A DNA stretch of 40,967 nucleotides from positions 1 to 40,967 of IMG/VR virus record IMGVR_UViG_3300023223_001001. One strand, given 5' to 3'. This DNA is from a virus. This document shows, in pieces, positions 15,523 through 24,869 of the stretch. The number at the start of each line of letters is the position of its first letter. The first letter of the stretch is position 1. The notes beneath the pieces were generated by a model. That model saw only the letters and a program-made list of their open reading frames with translations. It searched no databases and had not been told where the DNA came from. Position numbers and translations under genes: made by a program.

Positions 15523-18506
15523 TGAGTCTATATGAAAAACAAGTAATTATCAACCCGATTAATCTCTGGTTGTCTGGCAGGGATTACTTTGTAGGAAATC
15601 AAGTAGAGGATGCTGCAGTTTTTTACGTTTGTGTAACTGATCATACCGCTAGTGGAGCCAATAGACCCCCTAGTGCATTTTGGTCATCTTTTGTACCAAT
15701 TGATCCTAATGTTGATATTTCAGATTTTGTAGAAACAATTCTAGATACGGAGATTGGTTCAGGTGAGGTTCGTTCTAGTACATTAAGAATTAACGCAGAC
15801 AGAGGCGCATTTATCACTGATACTAATGGTGGTCTTACTCCAATTATTGACCAGTTCACAAAGATTACTACAAAAATAACTGATCCTAATGGTGTATTAT
15901 ATCTAGCAACTCATGAGGTGGACATTATCCGCCCAACACAAGACGGACTGCAGGGAACGGTATTACCAGTAGACTTGTTGGGTCCCGAATTCTATCTACA
16001 AAAAACTCTCTTTGCAGACCAATTCTTCTTTAAATCCATGTTTTTTGTATCGAGTGGAATAATTACTCTCTACAACAAGAACAAAGGATTCTTTCAAGTA
16101 AGAGTGGCAGGAGCTGATGCAGATTCAGCCGGAGGAGGGGGATTTAATGATTTGCCTGTATTTACTGCCAATGATTATACGTTTAATCTAAATGAGATCC
16201 CACACTATGACGGACTAATTCAAGTAATGGACAGAGGAGGTTCAAGTGTAGCCGCTCAAGGAGCAGGTGATTTCTTTGAGATTGCATTTACTACAAATCC
16301 TACAAATGCTGAAGAGATTAACTTTAGGGGGTTTTCCAGTGGTGAGCCGTCTGATCAAACATCCATTCCAAACATCAAGAGTGATAATATCATACTAAAC
16401 CCTGCAGAAATGCAAGGAGAGGTAGATGCAACACTAGGAAACGTTGTAGGTACTTGGACTGATAGTTCTATTGGAACATTACCTAGACAAAACGCTGATT
16501 TTATTGGTGCATTAGAGGCATGGAGATTATTTCCTACTCATGTGTCAGGTGTCACATATCCAGAGGATTCCATTATTCTTGTAGTTAATACTCTAGATTC
16601 ACAGGGAGATAATTTTCATTACAAGGCAAATAAAGATACTGCAATAGCTCCACCTGTACCTCCTACTGCCTCTAATGCAGACTGGGATCAGTATTTTTTT
16701 ACCAACTTTCTTACTACGGAAGTGGGTCATATCCCTGCAAATTACTCATTTTGGACAGATGCCAAGTCTAACCAATGGAAATCAAATGGTGCAAAAACTG
16801 CTGGAACACTCCAAGATGATCCTCCACTTGATACTTCTATGAAAGTTTGGGATTCAAACCAAGTAAAAATAGATGGCGACCTACGTCAGACTTGGGTTGA
16901 TGTAAGAGCTACGGATCCTGCTGCAATACCTACTCCTTTTATCAGAAATAGTAATGTGTATCGTGGTTTTCGTGTATTAGTTGATGGTGTAGGAACTGGA
17001 GCTTTTACAGGATTTGATGATGATGTAATTCAGTGGGATGGTACTCAATGGCTAATCTTTCAAACTCCAGCTACTAGTAATTTAGTAGGTGTAGATGAGC
17101 AATCAAGGACATATCAGTTTGATACTGATACACCTGGAGCGTGGGCTGATGTTACCACCTCTATCGAACAGGCAAATGACGTATACCATGCAGTGTATAA
17201 CATTACCAATACTCAAGGCCACAACAACAAGGATAATGGAGGTGGAGGAAACTTTGGTCAAACTTCTGCAGTTACATATGAATTCAGATATGAAAAATCA
17301 GATTCAATTTTTGGGTTTAATTCGCCTACATTTTACAGACAGTTTGCAGGTGTTAATTTTAGAGTACCCTATCCATTTAATTCTAATAATGGTAACACCC
17401 TAGGCGAGGATTATGGGGACAACAATGATTCGCTAGAACCGGCAACGTTTGAAGCTGAAAATATGGGACTAACTAGTTCTGGACTCTCAGGATTTAATAA
17501 TATAGAAGCAGAAGATTTGGGACCGTTTGATGCACTAACGTTTTTTATTAATCATGAATGGCGTTATCAAAAAGATGGATCAGGTAATCTAGTTCTTGCT
17601 GGAAACTTTTCTTACAGATGCGCATTATATGACATTGATGATACGGTAGTAATTCAAGACTTTGTAGTGCCATTTAACAACTTGTGGGAAGCAGTATCAC
17701 TGCCTATTGGAGGATTTAAGACATACAAAGCTCGTGCAGCTTGGGCGTTTGGTGACGGGGTACAAAATATCTTCTTGCAAGAGTTAGAAGTGTTAAACTC
17801 ATTTAGATGGAGAAACATCAAAAAGATTGCCATACACTGGCTTGGACCATACGATGATCAGGGAAGGTTTCAACCTTGGGGTCAACTTGGATTTTTGTTC
17901 CCATCATTTCTTGATGCGTTGGCAGGGTTGTTCATTACAGGCTTTAACATAAAACTAAGTATAGATTCATTCCAGTGGGCTCATCCTGGGTTATCTATTA
18001 GTGCGCCCAATCAACAACGACCACTCCAACCAGAATTTTTTTATGAGCCACTAATCACTAACAAAATTCAAAACGACCAGGCAAATCAGGCAAAACTAGA
18101 GATTACGCAGTTTAGGCATAGGGAATTTGAAGTTACCACTGTAGGATTTAATGATTTGGGATTTGGTGATTCATTTTTCTTAGAGAACTCAAAACTAATA
18201 ACTACATCTGATAGAACGACTGCAGACCTTGATGCGTGGGTTACGGCTACTGTCTATACTGCCAATTTTAATGATGTCCAAGATGCTTCTGTAGGGTATA
18301 GATGTATCTTAGATCACACTTCCAGTGGAGCTAACCAACCACCAAACGCCACATTCTGGCAAGTTTTAGATAACCCTATTCCTAATACAATAAAACTAGT
18401 TGCAAAAAAAATAGTCCGTTCCATAGATAAAAGACCAACTGGACCGGCAGGATTTCTTAGAACCATAACAGGTGCCAGAAAACCATTAACAGGAGAAGAG
18501 ACCTAA
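15522..18506 (+). CDS. Tail hub/receptor-binding protein with carbohydrate-binding-like modules
   Basis: A 994-aa protein, the largest in the genome. Residues 12-55 (LWLSGRDYFVGNQVEDAAVF ... CVTDHTASGANRPPSAFW) and about 915-960 (ASVGYRCILDHTSSGANQPP ... FWQVL) are near-copies of the same Trp/Cys module. They are reminiscent of chitin-binding CBM5/12-like units W-x-Y-x-x-G-x-x-V-x-YxC-x-x-H. A looser copy occurs around 330-400. The region between is beta-rich with an early distal-tail-like part. It follows a small tail gene and precedes the fibre. Probable baseplate hub that also binds host glycans. Confidence 0.6.
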   Translation: MSLYEKQVIINPINLWLSGRDYFVGNQVEDAAVFYVCVTDHTASGANRPPSAFWSSFVPIDPNVDISDFVETILDTEIGSGEVRSSTLRINADRGAFITDTNGGLTPIIDQFTKITTKITDPNGVLYLATHEVDIIRPTQDGLQGTVLPVDLLGPEFYLQKTLFADQFFFKSMFFVSSGIITLYNKNKGFFQVRVAGADADSAGGGGFNDLPVFTANDYTFNLNEIPHYDGLIQVMDRGGSSVAAQGAGDFFEIAFTTNPTNAEEINFRGFSSGEPSDQTSIPNIKSDNIILNPAEMQGEVDATLGNVVGTWTDSSIGTLPRQNADFIGALEAWRLFPTHVSGVTYPEDSIILVVNTLDSQGDNFHYKANKDTAIAPPVPPTASNADWDQYFFTNFLTTEVGHIPANYSFWTDAKSNQWKSNGAKTAGTLQDDPPLDTSMKVWDSNQVKIDGDLRQTWVDVRATDPAAIPTPFIRNSNVYRGFRVLVDGVGTGAFTGFDDDVIQWDGTQWLIFQTPATSNLVGVDEQSRTYQFDTDTPGAWADVTTSIEQANDVYHAVYNITNTQGHNNKDNGGGGNFGQTSAVTYEFRYEKSDSIFGFNSPTFYRQFAGVNFRVPYPFNSNNGNTLGEDYGDNNDSLEPATFEAENMGLTSSGLSGFNNIEAEDLGPFDALTFFINHEWRYQKDGSGNLVLAGNFSYRCALYDIDDTVVIQDFVVPFNNLWEAVSLPIGGFKTYKARAAWAFGDGVQNIFLQELEVLNSFRWRNIKKIAIHWLGPYDDQGRFQPWGQLGFLFPSFLDALAGLFITGFNIKLSIDSFQWAHPGLSISAPNQQRPLQPEFFYEPLITNKIQNDQANQAKLEITQFRHREFEVTTVGFNDLGFGDSFFLENSKLITTSDRTTADLDAWVTATVYTANFNDVQDASVGYRCILDHTSSGANQPPNATFWQVLDNPIPNTIKLVAKKIVRSIDKRPTGPAGFLRTITGARKPLTGEET

Positions 18507-18507
18507 T

Positions 18508-20988
18508 ATGGGTGGAAAAGCCTATCGAGTTCCTGGTGCAGCAGACAGATTACGCAAACAACAAATGCAGATTAAAGATCTACAAGCAATTAACAGATTA
18601 AGAAATACTCCCAGAGCAGTGGCTGCAACTGCATTTGCAGGAATCAGTGCAGCTGGAGATAATGGTTCTACTGGAAACTTTTTAGCTACTAAAGGAGATA
18701 CCATGATTGGTCCTTTTGCATTGGCCCCTCCAGTTGATTTTAGAGTGGATATTGATGGAAGTAATACCATAGACATTGGAGAGTCTAGCAGTCAATCGCA
18801 ATACTCTAGTAATATTCAGCTAGATGATACTACAACTAGTGACATATTAGACATTATCAAAGGAGCCGCCTTTGATGGTCAAATACTTGTAATTAGAACA
18901 TTTGCTCCCACAAATCTAACCAAAACAATCAGACAAGCAACTTTGGCTAATGGAGGAAACGTCCAGACTCTAGATGAAAACGATATTGACTTGGGTGATT
19001 TACAACTACTTGAGTTAATCTTTGATGATAAGCTGATAATATTTTCAAATACTGGTGGTACTTGGAGAGTAAGAACACCACCAATTGGTGGAGGCGGAGG
19101 ACTCACTGAACCTGTAATACTTACACCAAATATAATAACTCCACAAACACTTCCAACCACATCTGTAGTTAATTGGGCTAACAACCCAAACGTAATAACT
19201 CTAGATAGAAATGTAGAGTTTAGTTTTTCCAATCTTCCAACATCTGGAAAATATGAAGGTGTTCTAGTCATTATTGATGTAGATGGTACTGGTGGATATG
19301 CCTCACCTGTATGGCCCATATCCTTAACTAATCCACCCATAGTAGATACTACAGCAAATACCAGAACATCTGTAATGCTATACACTATTGATGGTGGAAC
19401 TACTGTCACTCATGCTACAAGTGTAGGCAGTAGCACTAGTGGTGGGGCAACTGTGGCTCTGGATAACCTAGTTAGTCCAACTTTGAATGTAGGAATCAAT
19501 ATCAACAGTAAGGCCTTGACCAACATGGGCAACATTACATATGGTGCCACAGGCTTTGATATTGCCAATACTACAAATCCAGTCGATAATTTCTTTGTAG
19601 AACAGGTAAGATTCCGATCTGGAACAATTGTAGTTAATGTTCCAATGATTACAAGCGTAGGAGGCAATAGTATGAACATTAACCATCCAACTGGTTCAAG
19701 CATTAATTTTAGTGAGAATGGGACAGCTAATGTTTTCATTGATGGTGGGGGGTTAATCACAAGCAATAATCTAATCTTACAAAATATTCTCACACTTAAT
19801 GACAACGCAGGCGACCCCCTTTCCAATGGTCAGTTTGCAAGAAATAGCATAGATGTTAAAGTATTTTCAGGCGGTGCAGTAAGAAATCTTAGTAATATTG
19901 GCGCAGGCTCTCCATTAACTACAAAAGGTGATATTTTTACATTTGATACAGCAGATGCACGACTTCCAGTGGGCACAAATGGTCAAGTATTAACTGCAAA
20001 TTCCGCAGTCGCGTTAGGTGTAGAGTGGGCAACAGGTGGAGGAGGTGGAGGAGCTACCACAGAACTTGATAACCTTACAACTACTGCCATTAATGCATCT
20101 TTACTATTTGGCACTACAGGACTGGATATAGGCAACACCACAAACCCTGTTGACCAATTATTCTTTGGAACAGGAAGACTGCAAACCAATCTACTCACTG
20201 CAAATGCTCCATCATTTACCACTCTATCTGGAAGCACTTTTGATATTAACTTCCCAACTGGTTCATCTTTGGCTATTTATGAAAATGCCGTTTCAAAGTG
20301 GAATATTAATGGCAGTAGAATTCTTGGTCCCAATATTATTCTCGATAACACCTTAACAATTAATGATTCCTCAACTAATCCTGCTGCAAACGGTCAATTC
20401 TCAAGGAATGGAAGTGTATTAGGTATTCAGATTCCAGAATTTTCAGTTAGACGTGATTCTTCAGTAGCAGGAGATAATGCTACAATCAATCTAGTAAAAG
20501 TAGATCCAAATCCTGTAAATGGTGAGGATATAGCAGAAATTAATTTCCAAATAGATGATTCGGGTGTTATCACAACTTATGGTTCCATTGCTGTAGAAAA
20601 TATTGATATTTCTGATAACTCCGCTTTATCTCTTAATGTAAGAGCCGATAACGGTCTAATTTCTGGTTTGATTTTAATTGGAGATGATAACAATCAACGA
20701 ATCATGATGCTTATGGGGGGAACTGACCAAGCACGAATTCAGCCAGTATTAGGACAAATGGGTTATTTTGTAACTACACAAGTGACTGATTTCTCATTAA
20801 ATATTGGTACTGCTGGAAGTCTAGAAATACCTCAAATTAACGACGGTAATCCTTCAGTTAATGATTTGAATTCTGGCTTTGGTGCATTTGATGGTGCAAT
20901 AGGTCAAGACATTGCAGATGGTGACCTCTACATTAGAAAATCAGCTTCAGTTTGGTCACGGTATGTAGAAGATAGTGTAGTAACATAA
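18508..20988 (+). CDS. Tail fibre with internal duplication
   Basis: An 826-aa fibre-type protein. After a short basic helical N-terminus (KQQMQIKDLQAINRLRNT) it contains the fibre motif FLATKGDTMIGPFALAPP. Two roughly 190-residue repeats follow: both contain NTTNPVDxxF, an I/F-N-x-PTGSS stretch, an L-T-x-N-D block and NGQF-x-RN. The linker SPLTTKGDIFTFDTADARLP and NGQVLTANSAVALGVEWATG match repeats widespread in tail fibres. A Gly-rich hinge (GGGGGG) separates the repeats. C-terminal residues (IGQDIADGDLYIRKSASVW) resemble fibre-tip sequences. It begins one base after the hub gene. Confidence 0.75.
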   Translation: MGGKAYRVPGAADRLRKQQMQIKDLQAINRLRNTPRAVAATAFAGISAAGDNGSTGNFLATKGDTMIGPFALAPPVDFRVDIDGSNTIDIGESSSQSQYSSNIQLDDTTTSDILDIIKGAAFDGQILVIRTFAPTNLTKTIRQATLANGGNVQTLDENDIDLGDLQLLELIFDDKLIIFSNTGGTWRVRTPPIGGGGGLTEPVILTPNIITPQTLPTTSVVNWANNPNVITLDRNVEFSFSNLPTSGKYEGVLVIIDVDGTGGYASPVWPISLTNPPIVDTTANTRTSVMLYTIDGGTTVTHATSVGSSTSGGATVALDNLVSPTLNVGININSKALTNMGNITYGATGFDIANTTNPVDNFFVEQVRFRSGTIVVNVPMITSVGGNSMNINHPTGSSINFSENGTANVFIDGGGLITSNNLILQNILTLNDNAGDPLSNGQFARNSIDVKVFSGGAVRNLSNIGAGSPLTTKGDIFTFDTADARLPVGTNGQVLTANSAVALGVEWATGGGGGGATTELDNLTTTAINASLLFGTTGLDIGNTTNPVDQLFFGTGRLQTNLLTANAPSFTTLSGSTFDINFPTGSSLAIYENAVSKWNINGSRILGPNIILDNTLTINDSSTNPAANGQFSRNGSVLGIQIPEFSVRRDSSVAGDNATINLVKVDPNPVNGEDIAEINFQIDDSGVITTYGSIAVENIDISDNSALSLNVRADNGLISGLILIGDDNNQRIMMLMGGTDQARIQPVLGQMGYFVTTQVTDFSLNIGTAGSLEIPQINDGNPSVNDLNSGFGAFDGAIGQDIADGDLYIRKSASVWSRYVEDSVVT

Positions 20989-21021
20989 CTTTTTTTAATC
21001 CCTTTATTCACTAAAGATTGA

Positions 21022-21303
21022 ATGGTTGTTGATGATTCTATTATAGAGGTTAATATCTTAACATTAGATGATAAAATATTAAAATTATCCTTAGAACTTG
21101 ATCCCCTATTCGAAATTCGAGTTGGATTCAAAAAAATAAAGAAATACATTAAACGAGTTCAAAATGATAAAGGACTAGATGAAGATATTGAGGTAATACC
21201 AAACCCAGATGATCTTTCAGATGTAGACAATGCCAAGGTGAGACAGATTATTTATGATGATTGTATTAAAAAATTTAACGCGTTGAGATTAACTGATGAC
21301 TAA
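21022..21303 (+). CDS. Small acidic hypothetical protein after the fibre
   Basis: A 93-aa protein of alternating acidic and hydrophobic residues with a basic helix in the middle (RVGFKKIKKYIKRVQNDKG). Its stop overlaps the next start (TAATG). It is probably an accessory of the fibre locus, such as a chaperone, but nothing in it is diagnostic. Confidence 0.6.
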   Translation: MVVDDSIIEVNILTLDDKILKLSLELDPLFEIRVGFKKIKKYIKRVQNDKGLDEDIEVIPNPDDLSDVDNAKVRQIIYDDCIKKFNALRLTDD

Positions 21304-21860
21304 TGTCAATAGAGGGATTACCTTTAATTTTATTCAAAGTAGTTCCCCCAATAACTGGAGACGGATTGGCTGATAATTATTACAACTTTCCAACTTTTAG
21401 TAATGATAATATCTCTTCATTAATTCAACAAATTGGATATAATAACGGAGCTAAATTACTCATATTACTTCATCAAACTCCTATTGTTATAGGGAGTGGA
21501 AATGCAAAATCTTTACATCGGTCTGATGATTCCACTGCATACCAAAACACAACTGGTAATGTAGTTCACGTTATTGTAACTCCAATAATTACCAACGATG
21601 GACCTCTTAACTCTTACAAAATTTATTCTGCTCCTAATAATGATAGCCTTACTGGAGCAACTGAGGTTTTTGACTTAGCTGATTTTACAATAAATTGGGA
21701 TATATCAGCTAGTTTCGATAGGTGGACATCTGCTCTTGTACCAATTCAAGATAATCACTTTATTGTAATTGAAAACACTGGAACGGGTGGGGCACTGTTT
21801 AGGATTGAAACCAATGACACACAAGGACCCTTTTCATTGGTAGTAGAACCACCAGTATAA
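21303..21860 (+). CDS. Hypothetical beta-rich distal tail/surface protein
   Basis: A 185-aa beta-sandwich-like protein (FRIETNDTQGPFSLVVEPPV at the end, NSYKIYSAPNNDSL in the middle). It is last in the late block, typical of host-contact proteins. It is translated by overlap with the preceding gene. No signal peptide or catalytic motif. Confidence 0.6.
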   Translation: MSIEGLPLILFKVVPPITGDGLADNYYNFPTFSNDNISSLIQQIGYNNGAKLLILLHQTPIVIGSGNAKSLHRSDDSTAYQNTTGNVVHVIVTPIITNDGPLNSYKIYSAPNNDSLTGATEVFDLADFTINWDISASFDRWTSALVPIQDNHFIVIENTGTGGALFRIETNDTQGPFSLVVEPPV

Positions 21861-21926
21861 GGATGATAATACCTTGAAAATTCTAGCAATATTTCCATTT
21901 AAAGATTAAGATATAGTAAAAATAAT

Positions 21927-21948
21927 CTTTCTGCTCGTCAGCAGAAAG
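21927..21948. terminator. Perfect hairpin between convergent late and secreted-protein genes
   Basis: CTTTCTGCT-CGTC-AGCAGAAAG, a perfect 9-bp stem with a 4-nt loop. On the minus strand it is followed by ATTATTTTTAC, as a stem-plus-T-run terminator for the minus-strand gene ending at 22032. On the plus strand it is followed by a purine-rich GGAAGGAGGAGG. The rest of 21861-22031 holds only an unsupported 15-codon ORF. Confidence 0.55.
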
Positions 21949-22031
21949 GAAGGAGGAGGCGAAGAAAAAATAAAGGGATTTGAGAGTATGGTATTATCAT
22001 ACATCTCTTATCTGCTAGCTTTAGCATGTCA

Positions 22032-22946
22032 CTAATTGCAGTGCGAATCAGCGGTTAGTGATTGCCTTGGTTCATTTCTGAACGATGATGGAAGATCATT
22101 CCATACAACATCATTCAGCCATGACATATCAGGCTCCCACGTAACAGTGCCCATTGCATACTCTACTACAAAGTCGTCAGTGTACACACTTGTATAGTTA
22201 CCATGATTTGCTGTGACTTTTACGTCATAACAAAATTCTGGATAAAAGACAGGATATGTTATATCATCTATCTCTACACGTATTGTGCCACCTACTCCTG
22301 ATACCATCTCAACAGATTTTAAGGTGTAATCATCTCTTGTTATTTCAAGAGTTACATTTGCACCCTCTATTGTTGTGTTATTTCTAACACTGTACACGAC
22401 ACCATTAAAATCAAACTTGTCTCCAAGTCTGATAGTATCAAGTGTTCCTGTACTTTTTATGGCCATCAGGAAAGTATCTTCCACATTATCTCTACTGATA
22501 ACAGGGATGTCCCATTTTGTAATGTCTGCACCAATAGAGCTTTTAGGCTCTATAGTTTCTTGAGGAATTATTTCCTTGCTGGTACTACTACTACTACTAA
22601 TACTACTACTACCATTGGTTATAGACAGGGTACTTTCCTCCTCCATCAATGCTAAGAATCTGGACACTTTCCCATTTTCCAACACTGTAAACTTTAACAT
22701 CTCTGTGTTAGTTACAGGGTGTGCATAGATGGCTATACCGAATTGATAATTTTTCAGAGAAAATCCGCCTGATTTGTATAGTTTTATTTCAGAATCAGGG
22801 TCCTCGAATAGATTATCAAGTCCATAAAACACATTGGTTGTAGTTTCTATTTCAGCTTCTGCATTACTAACTAATGATGTTATCATTAGTATTGCTGCTA
22901 AAGCAATGAGTGACGTTGTTTGAAGTTTTGCTTTTATTTTTTTCAC
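22032..22946 (-). CDS. Secreted or membrane-anchored virus-encoded protein
   Basis: A 304-aa protein whose N-terminus MKKIKAKLQTTSLIALAAIL... ending VSNAEA is a textbook signal peptide. The rest is beta-rich, with a Ser-run linker at about 110-125 and Trp-rich C-terminus. It is the only large gene opposed to the late block. The upstream ATG at 22985 is unlikely: a TATA-like ATATAAAA lies about 26 nt upstream of the GAGGAGGTGAAA segment, so transcription would begin after that ATG. The start is GTG 22946 or possibly ATA 22937, which stands 8 nt after GGAGG. It could be an envelope/S-layer-facing protein, superinfection-exclusion factor or adhesin; not recognised. Confidence 0.7.
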   Translation of the reverse strand: MKKIKAKLQTTSLIALAAILMITSLVSNAEAEIETTTNVFYGLDNLFEDPDSEIKLYKSGGFSLKNYQFGIAIYAHPVTNTEMLKFTVLENGKVSRFLALMEEESTLSITNGSSSISSSSSTSKEIIPQETIEPKSSIGADITKWDIPVISRDNVEDTFLMAIKSTGTLDTIRLGDKFDFNGVVYSVRNNTTIEGANVTLEITRDDYTLKSVEMVSGVGGTIRVEIDDITYPVFYPEFCYDVKVTANHGNYTSVYTDDFVVEYAMGTVTWEPDMSWLNDVVWNDLPSSFRNEPRQSLTADSHCN

Positions 22947-23061
22947 CTCCTCTTTTTGTTGTGAAATTTTTATATTTTTCAACATGAGGTAGTTTGAATC
23001 AACCTTTTACTTAAACTTACAGTTGTAATTATAAGTATAATTATAAATATAACCATATTTA

Positions 23062-23766
23062 ATGTATAGTATGAACCTTCAGGCATTTCACAACAAACAA
23101 TCTATCAAGAAAAAATACCTTACACGTTTAGAAGAACATTACAAATTAGATCAAATAATCAAGGGTCAATATTGGGAAAATGGAAAAGGTTGTGCAATTG
23201 GCTGTACAGTACATTCAGATTCTCATAATTGTTACGAGATAGAATTGGGAATACCTGAATGGGTTGCGAGACTAGAAGACACTCTATTTGAAGGACTACA
23301 AAATGAAAAGGCCAAAGAATTTCCTTTAAAATTGTTAAATTCAATTCCTATAGGATTTGATAATTGGCAACACATCTATCATCAATTATGCGTGTTTATG
23401 TTAGAGAAAATTTGTAAAAATATTGATAATCCAATTGTAGTTAAAGCAATTTGTGATATAATCACACTACACAAAACAGAATCAAAAGACGAGTCTGCTT
23501 GGTCTGCTGCTGAGTCTGCTGCTGAGTCTGCTGCTGAGTCTGCTGCTGAGTCTGCTGCTGAGTCTGCTGCTAGGTCTGCTGCTGAGTCTGCTGCTGAGTC
23601 TGCTGCTTGGTCTGCTGCTAGGTCTGCTGCTGAGTCTGCTGCTAGGTCTGCTGCTGAGTCTGCTGCTGAGTCTGCTGCTAGGTCTGCTGCTTGGTCTGCT
23701 GCTAGGTCTGCTGCATACTATGACATATCAGAAAAACTAATAGAACGGCTACAGGCAGAATCATGA
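23062..23766 (+). CDS. Protein with conserved N-terminal domain and SAAx 4-residue repeats
   Basis: A 234-aa protein. Residues 1-135 ([20 protein letters not shown] then [16 protein letters not shown] and [19 protein letters not shown]) match a domain I recognise from many bacterial and phage hypothetical proteins, often followed by Ala-rich repeats. Residues 145-222 are tandem SAAx units with x limited to Glu, Arg, Trp or final Tyr. The repeat should form an amphipathic helix. The start is ATG 23062; ATG 23071 (MNLQAFHN) is an alternative. A TATA-like AT-rich stretch lies 25-35 nt upstream. Function unknown; horizontally shared family. Confidence 0.7.
   Translation: MYSMNLQAFHNKQSIKKKYLTRLEEHYKLDQIIKGQYWENGKGCAIGCTVHSDSHNCYEIELGIPEWVARLEDTLFEGLQNEKAKEFPLKLLNSIPIGFDNWQHIYHQLCVFMLEKICKNIDNPIVVKAICDIITLHKTESKDESAWSAAESAAESAAESAAESAAESAARSAAESAAESAAWSAARSAAESAARSAAESAAESAARSAAWSAARSAAYYDISEKLIERLQAES
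23494..23717 (+). repeat. 12-bp tandem repeat tract (TCTGCTGCTnnG)
   Basis: About 18 consecutive in-frame 12-bp units TCT GCT GCT followed by GAG, AGG or TGG. The nine bases of Ser-Ala-Ala are identical in every internal unit. Only the fourth codon varies, and always among GAG/AGG/TGG. The identity at synonymous sites implies recent unit turnover. Confidence 0.95.
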
Positions 23767-23891
23767 AAACGCTTGTCAAATGTCCTTACTGTAGTTATAT
23801 ATTCAAAACTGGCAAGCCTCTTGTGGCTCAATGCTCTCAAATTGGAGGTGGATGTGGTAAGAGTTTTCCAGTAAAGGATAATGAGTATTAA
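23763..23891 (+). CDS. Zinc-ribbon microprotein
   Basis: A 42-aa protein with CPYCSYIF and later CSQIGGGCGKSF, giving a CX2C...CX6C zinc-binding pattern. Its ATG overlaps the stop of the repeat-protein gene (ATGA), so the two are co-translated. Probably binds nucleic acid or protein; no specific role can be assigned. Confidence 0.65.
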   Translation: MKTLVKCPYCSYIFKTGKPLVAQCSQIGGGCGKSFPVKDNEY

Positions 23892-23952
23892 ATTTTACAG
23901 ATTCATTAAAACAATCATAACTTTTAATACTGTATTTTTTAACTAAACCTTA

Positions 23953-24354
23953 GTGTCTGCTGAAGTAAAATTAGAACTAAAAAACCCAATAATCAATTAT
24001 AATAAAAAACCTGTGAAAAACACTGATTCTATCAGAGAATTACAAAAACAAAATCCTACACTCACACAAGAACAACTAATTGATAAATGTCCAGATATGA
24101 CTTTTGGAAATATCTTACCCACTTTACTTTTACAGGTTCCCTCACAAGATCCAGTTGAAAAACTGAAATTATTCAGATGGGCTTCAAAAATTGAAGATAA
24201 AATGATAACTGGAAAGGGAGAACTAATCCTTGATATTAGTCAGATAACTGAATTGTATGATTTTGTAGGAAAGGTTCAAACTGCCAATATTGTTACAATA
24301 TCGCCGATTCTGATTTATCTTGATGAACTCAAAGAAAAGTTAAAAGGTTCATAG
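23953..24354 (+). CDS. Hypothetical cytoplasmic protein
   Basis: A 133-aa soluble helical protein (SIRELQKQNPTLTQEQLIDK, then a charged C-terminus). It starts at GTG 23953 without a Shine-Dalgarno. AT-rich TTTTAATACTGTATTTTTT upstream could serve as its TATA box, so a leaderless mRNA is likely. It stands alone between the repeat-protein and membrane cassettes. Not recognised. Confidence 0.6.
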   Translation: MSAEVKLELKNPIINYNKKPVKNTDSIRELQKQNPTLTQEQLIDKCPDMTFGNILPTLLLQVPSQDPVEKLKLFRWASKIEDKMITGKGELILDISQITELYDFVGKVQTANIVTISPILIYLDELKEKLKGS

Positions 24355-24445
24355 GCCTGGTTTCTAACAAATACAGCAATATCTCTTATCATGCACCAAT
24401 ATCTCTATGTTTTGTGACCGATTCTTTTGTAATAGAATAACTCCT

Positions 24446-24461
24446 TTTTTTAAATAAATAA
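24446..24461 (+). promoter_or_regulatory. Putative TATA box of the membrane-protein cassette
   Basis: TTTTTTAAATAAATAAAT-type run about 25-30 nt before the GTG at 24477. Upstream (24380-24415) the decamer CAATATCTCT occurs twice, about 20 nt apart, and may be a regulator site. Confidence 0.45.
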
Positions 24462-24476
24462 ATACCTACAATTTTA

Positions 24477-24860
24477 GTGAGGAGTATGGAATTCATACTC
24501 TTGTTTGTAGGTTTATTTATTGCATTTATTATAGATATTTTATGGTGGACTCAAAAATCATTTCAAAAAGCAGAAAAAGGATTTGAGGCACATGAGCATT
24601 ATCACATAGGGATAGAACTGGTAATACTATACATTGTTGTTTCACACTTTTCAGATTCAATTTTTAATGTAATTCTAATCGGTGCTGCAATTGGATTTGT
24701 TCTAGCTGAATGGTCACAATCAAAGGAAATTAAAGGAATTAAGATAGTGCCGGGTCATCCTTTTGCGTTAGGTTCTTCTCACTTCAAGTCAAGTAGCATT
24801 ATAGCTATAGCATTAAGCATTATTGCAGTTATTAGTTATCTGTATTTACTGAATATTTAG
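24477..24860 (+). CDS. Membrane protein with His-rich loop; possible lysis-cassette member
   Basis: A 127-aa protein with three or four membrane segments (residues about 4-22, 48-66, 70-85 and 106-125) and a His-rich stretch EAHEHYHIGIE after the first. It starts at GTG 24477, placed for a leaderless transcript; ATG 24486 is an alternative. It is followed by a second small two-helix membrane protein, as in holin-type cassettes, but no lysin was recognised nearby. Confidence 0.6.
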   Translation: MRSMEFILLFVGLFIAFIIDILWWTQKSFQKAEKGFEAHEHYHIGIELVILYIVVSHFSDSIFNVILIGAAIGFVLAEWSQSKEIKGIKIVPGHPFALGSSHFKSSSIIAIALSIIAVISYLYLLNI

Positions 24861-24869
24861 GATAAAATC

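Noticed and set aside
17095-17403. 102-aa ORF in another frame of the tail hub
   Set aside because: It lies wholly inside the 994-aa hub gene, lacks a promoter or SD and has low-complexity composition.
18879-19409. 176-aa minus-strand ORF opposite the fibre gene
   Set aside because: Shadow frame of the repetitive fibre; no ribosome site or promoter.
21988-22035. 15-codon hydrophobic ORF (MVLSYISYLLALACH)
   Set aside because: No ribosome site at a usable distance, and it overlaps the end of the minus-strand gene; too short to support.
23494-23717. Possible CRISPR array or other spaced repeat array
   Set aside because: The 12-bp units are in frame, contiguous and coding for SAAx residues; there are no unique spacers.
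23494-23717. Diversity-generating retroelement variable region
   Set aside because: No reverse transcriptase and no template repeat were seen; variation is by tandem unit exchange, not adenine-specific change.
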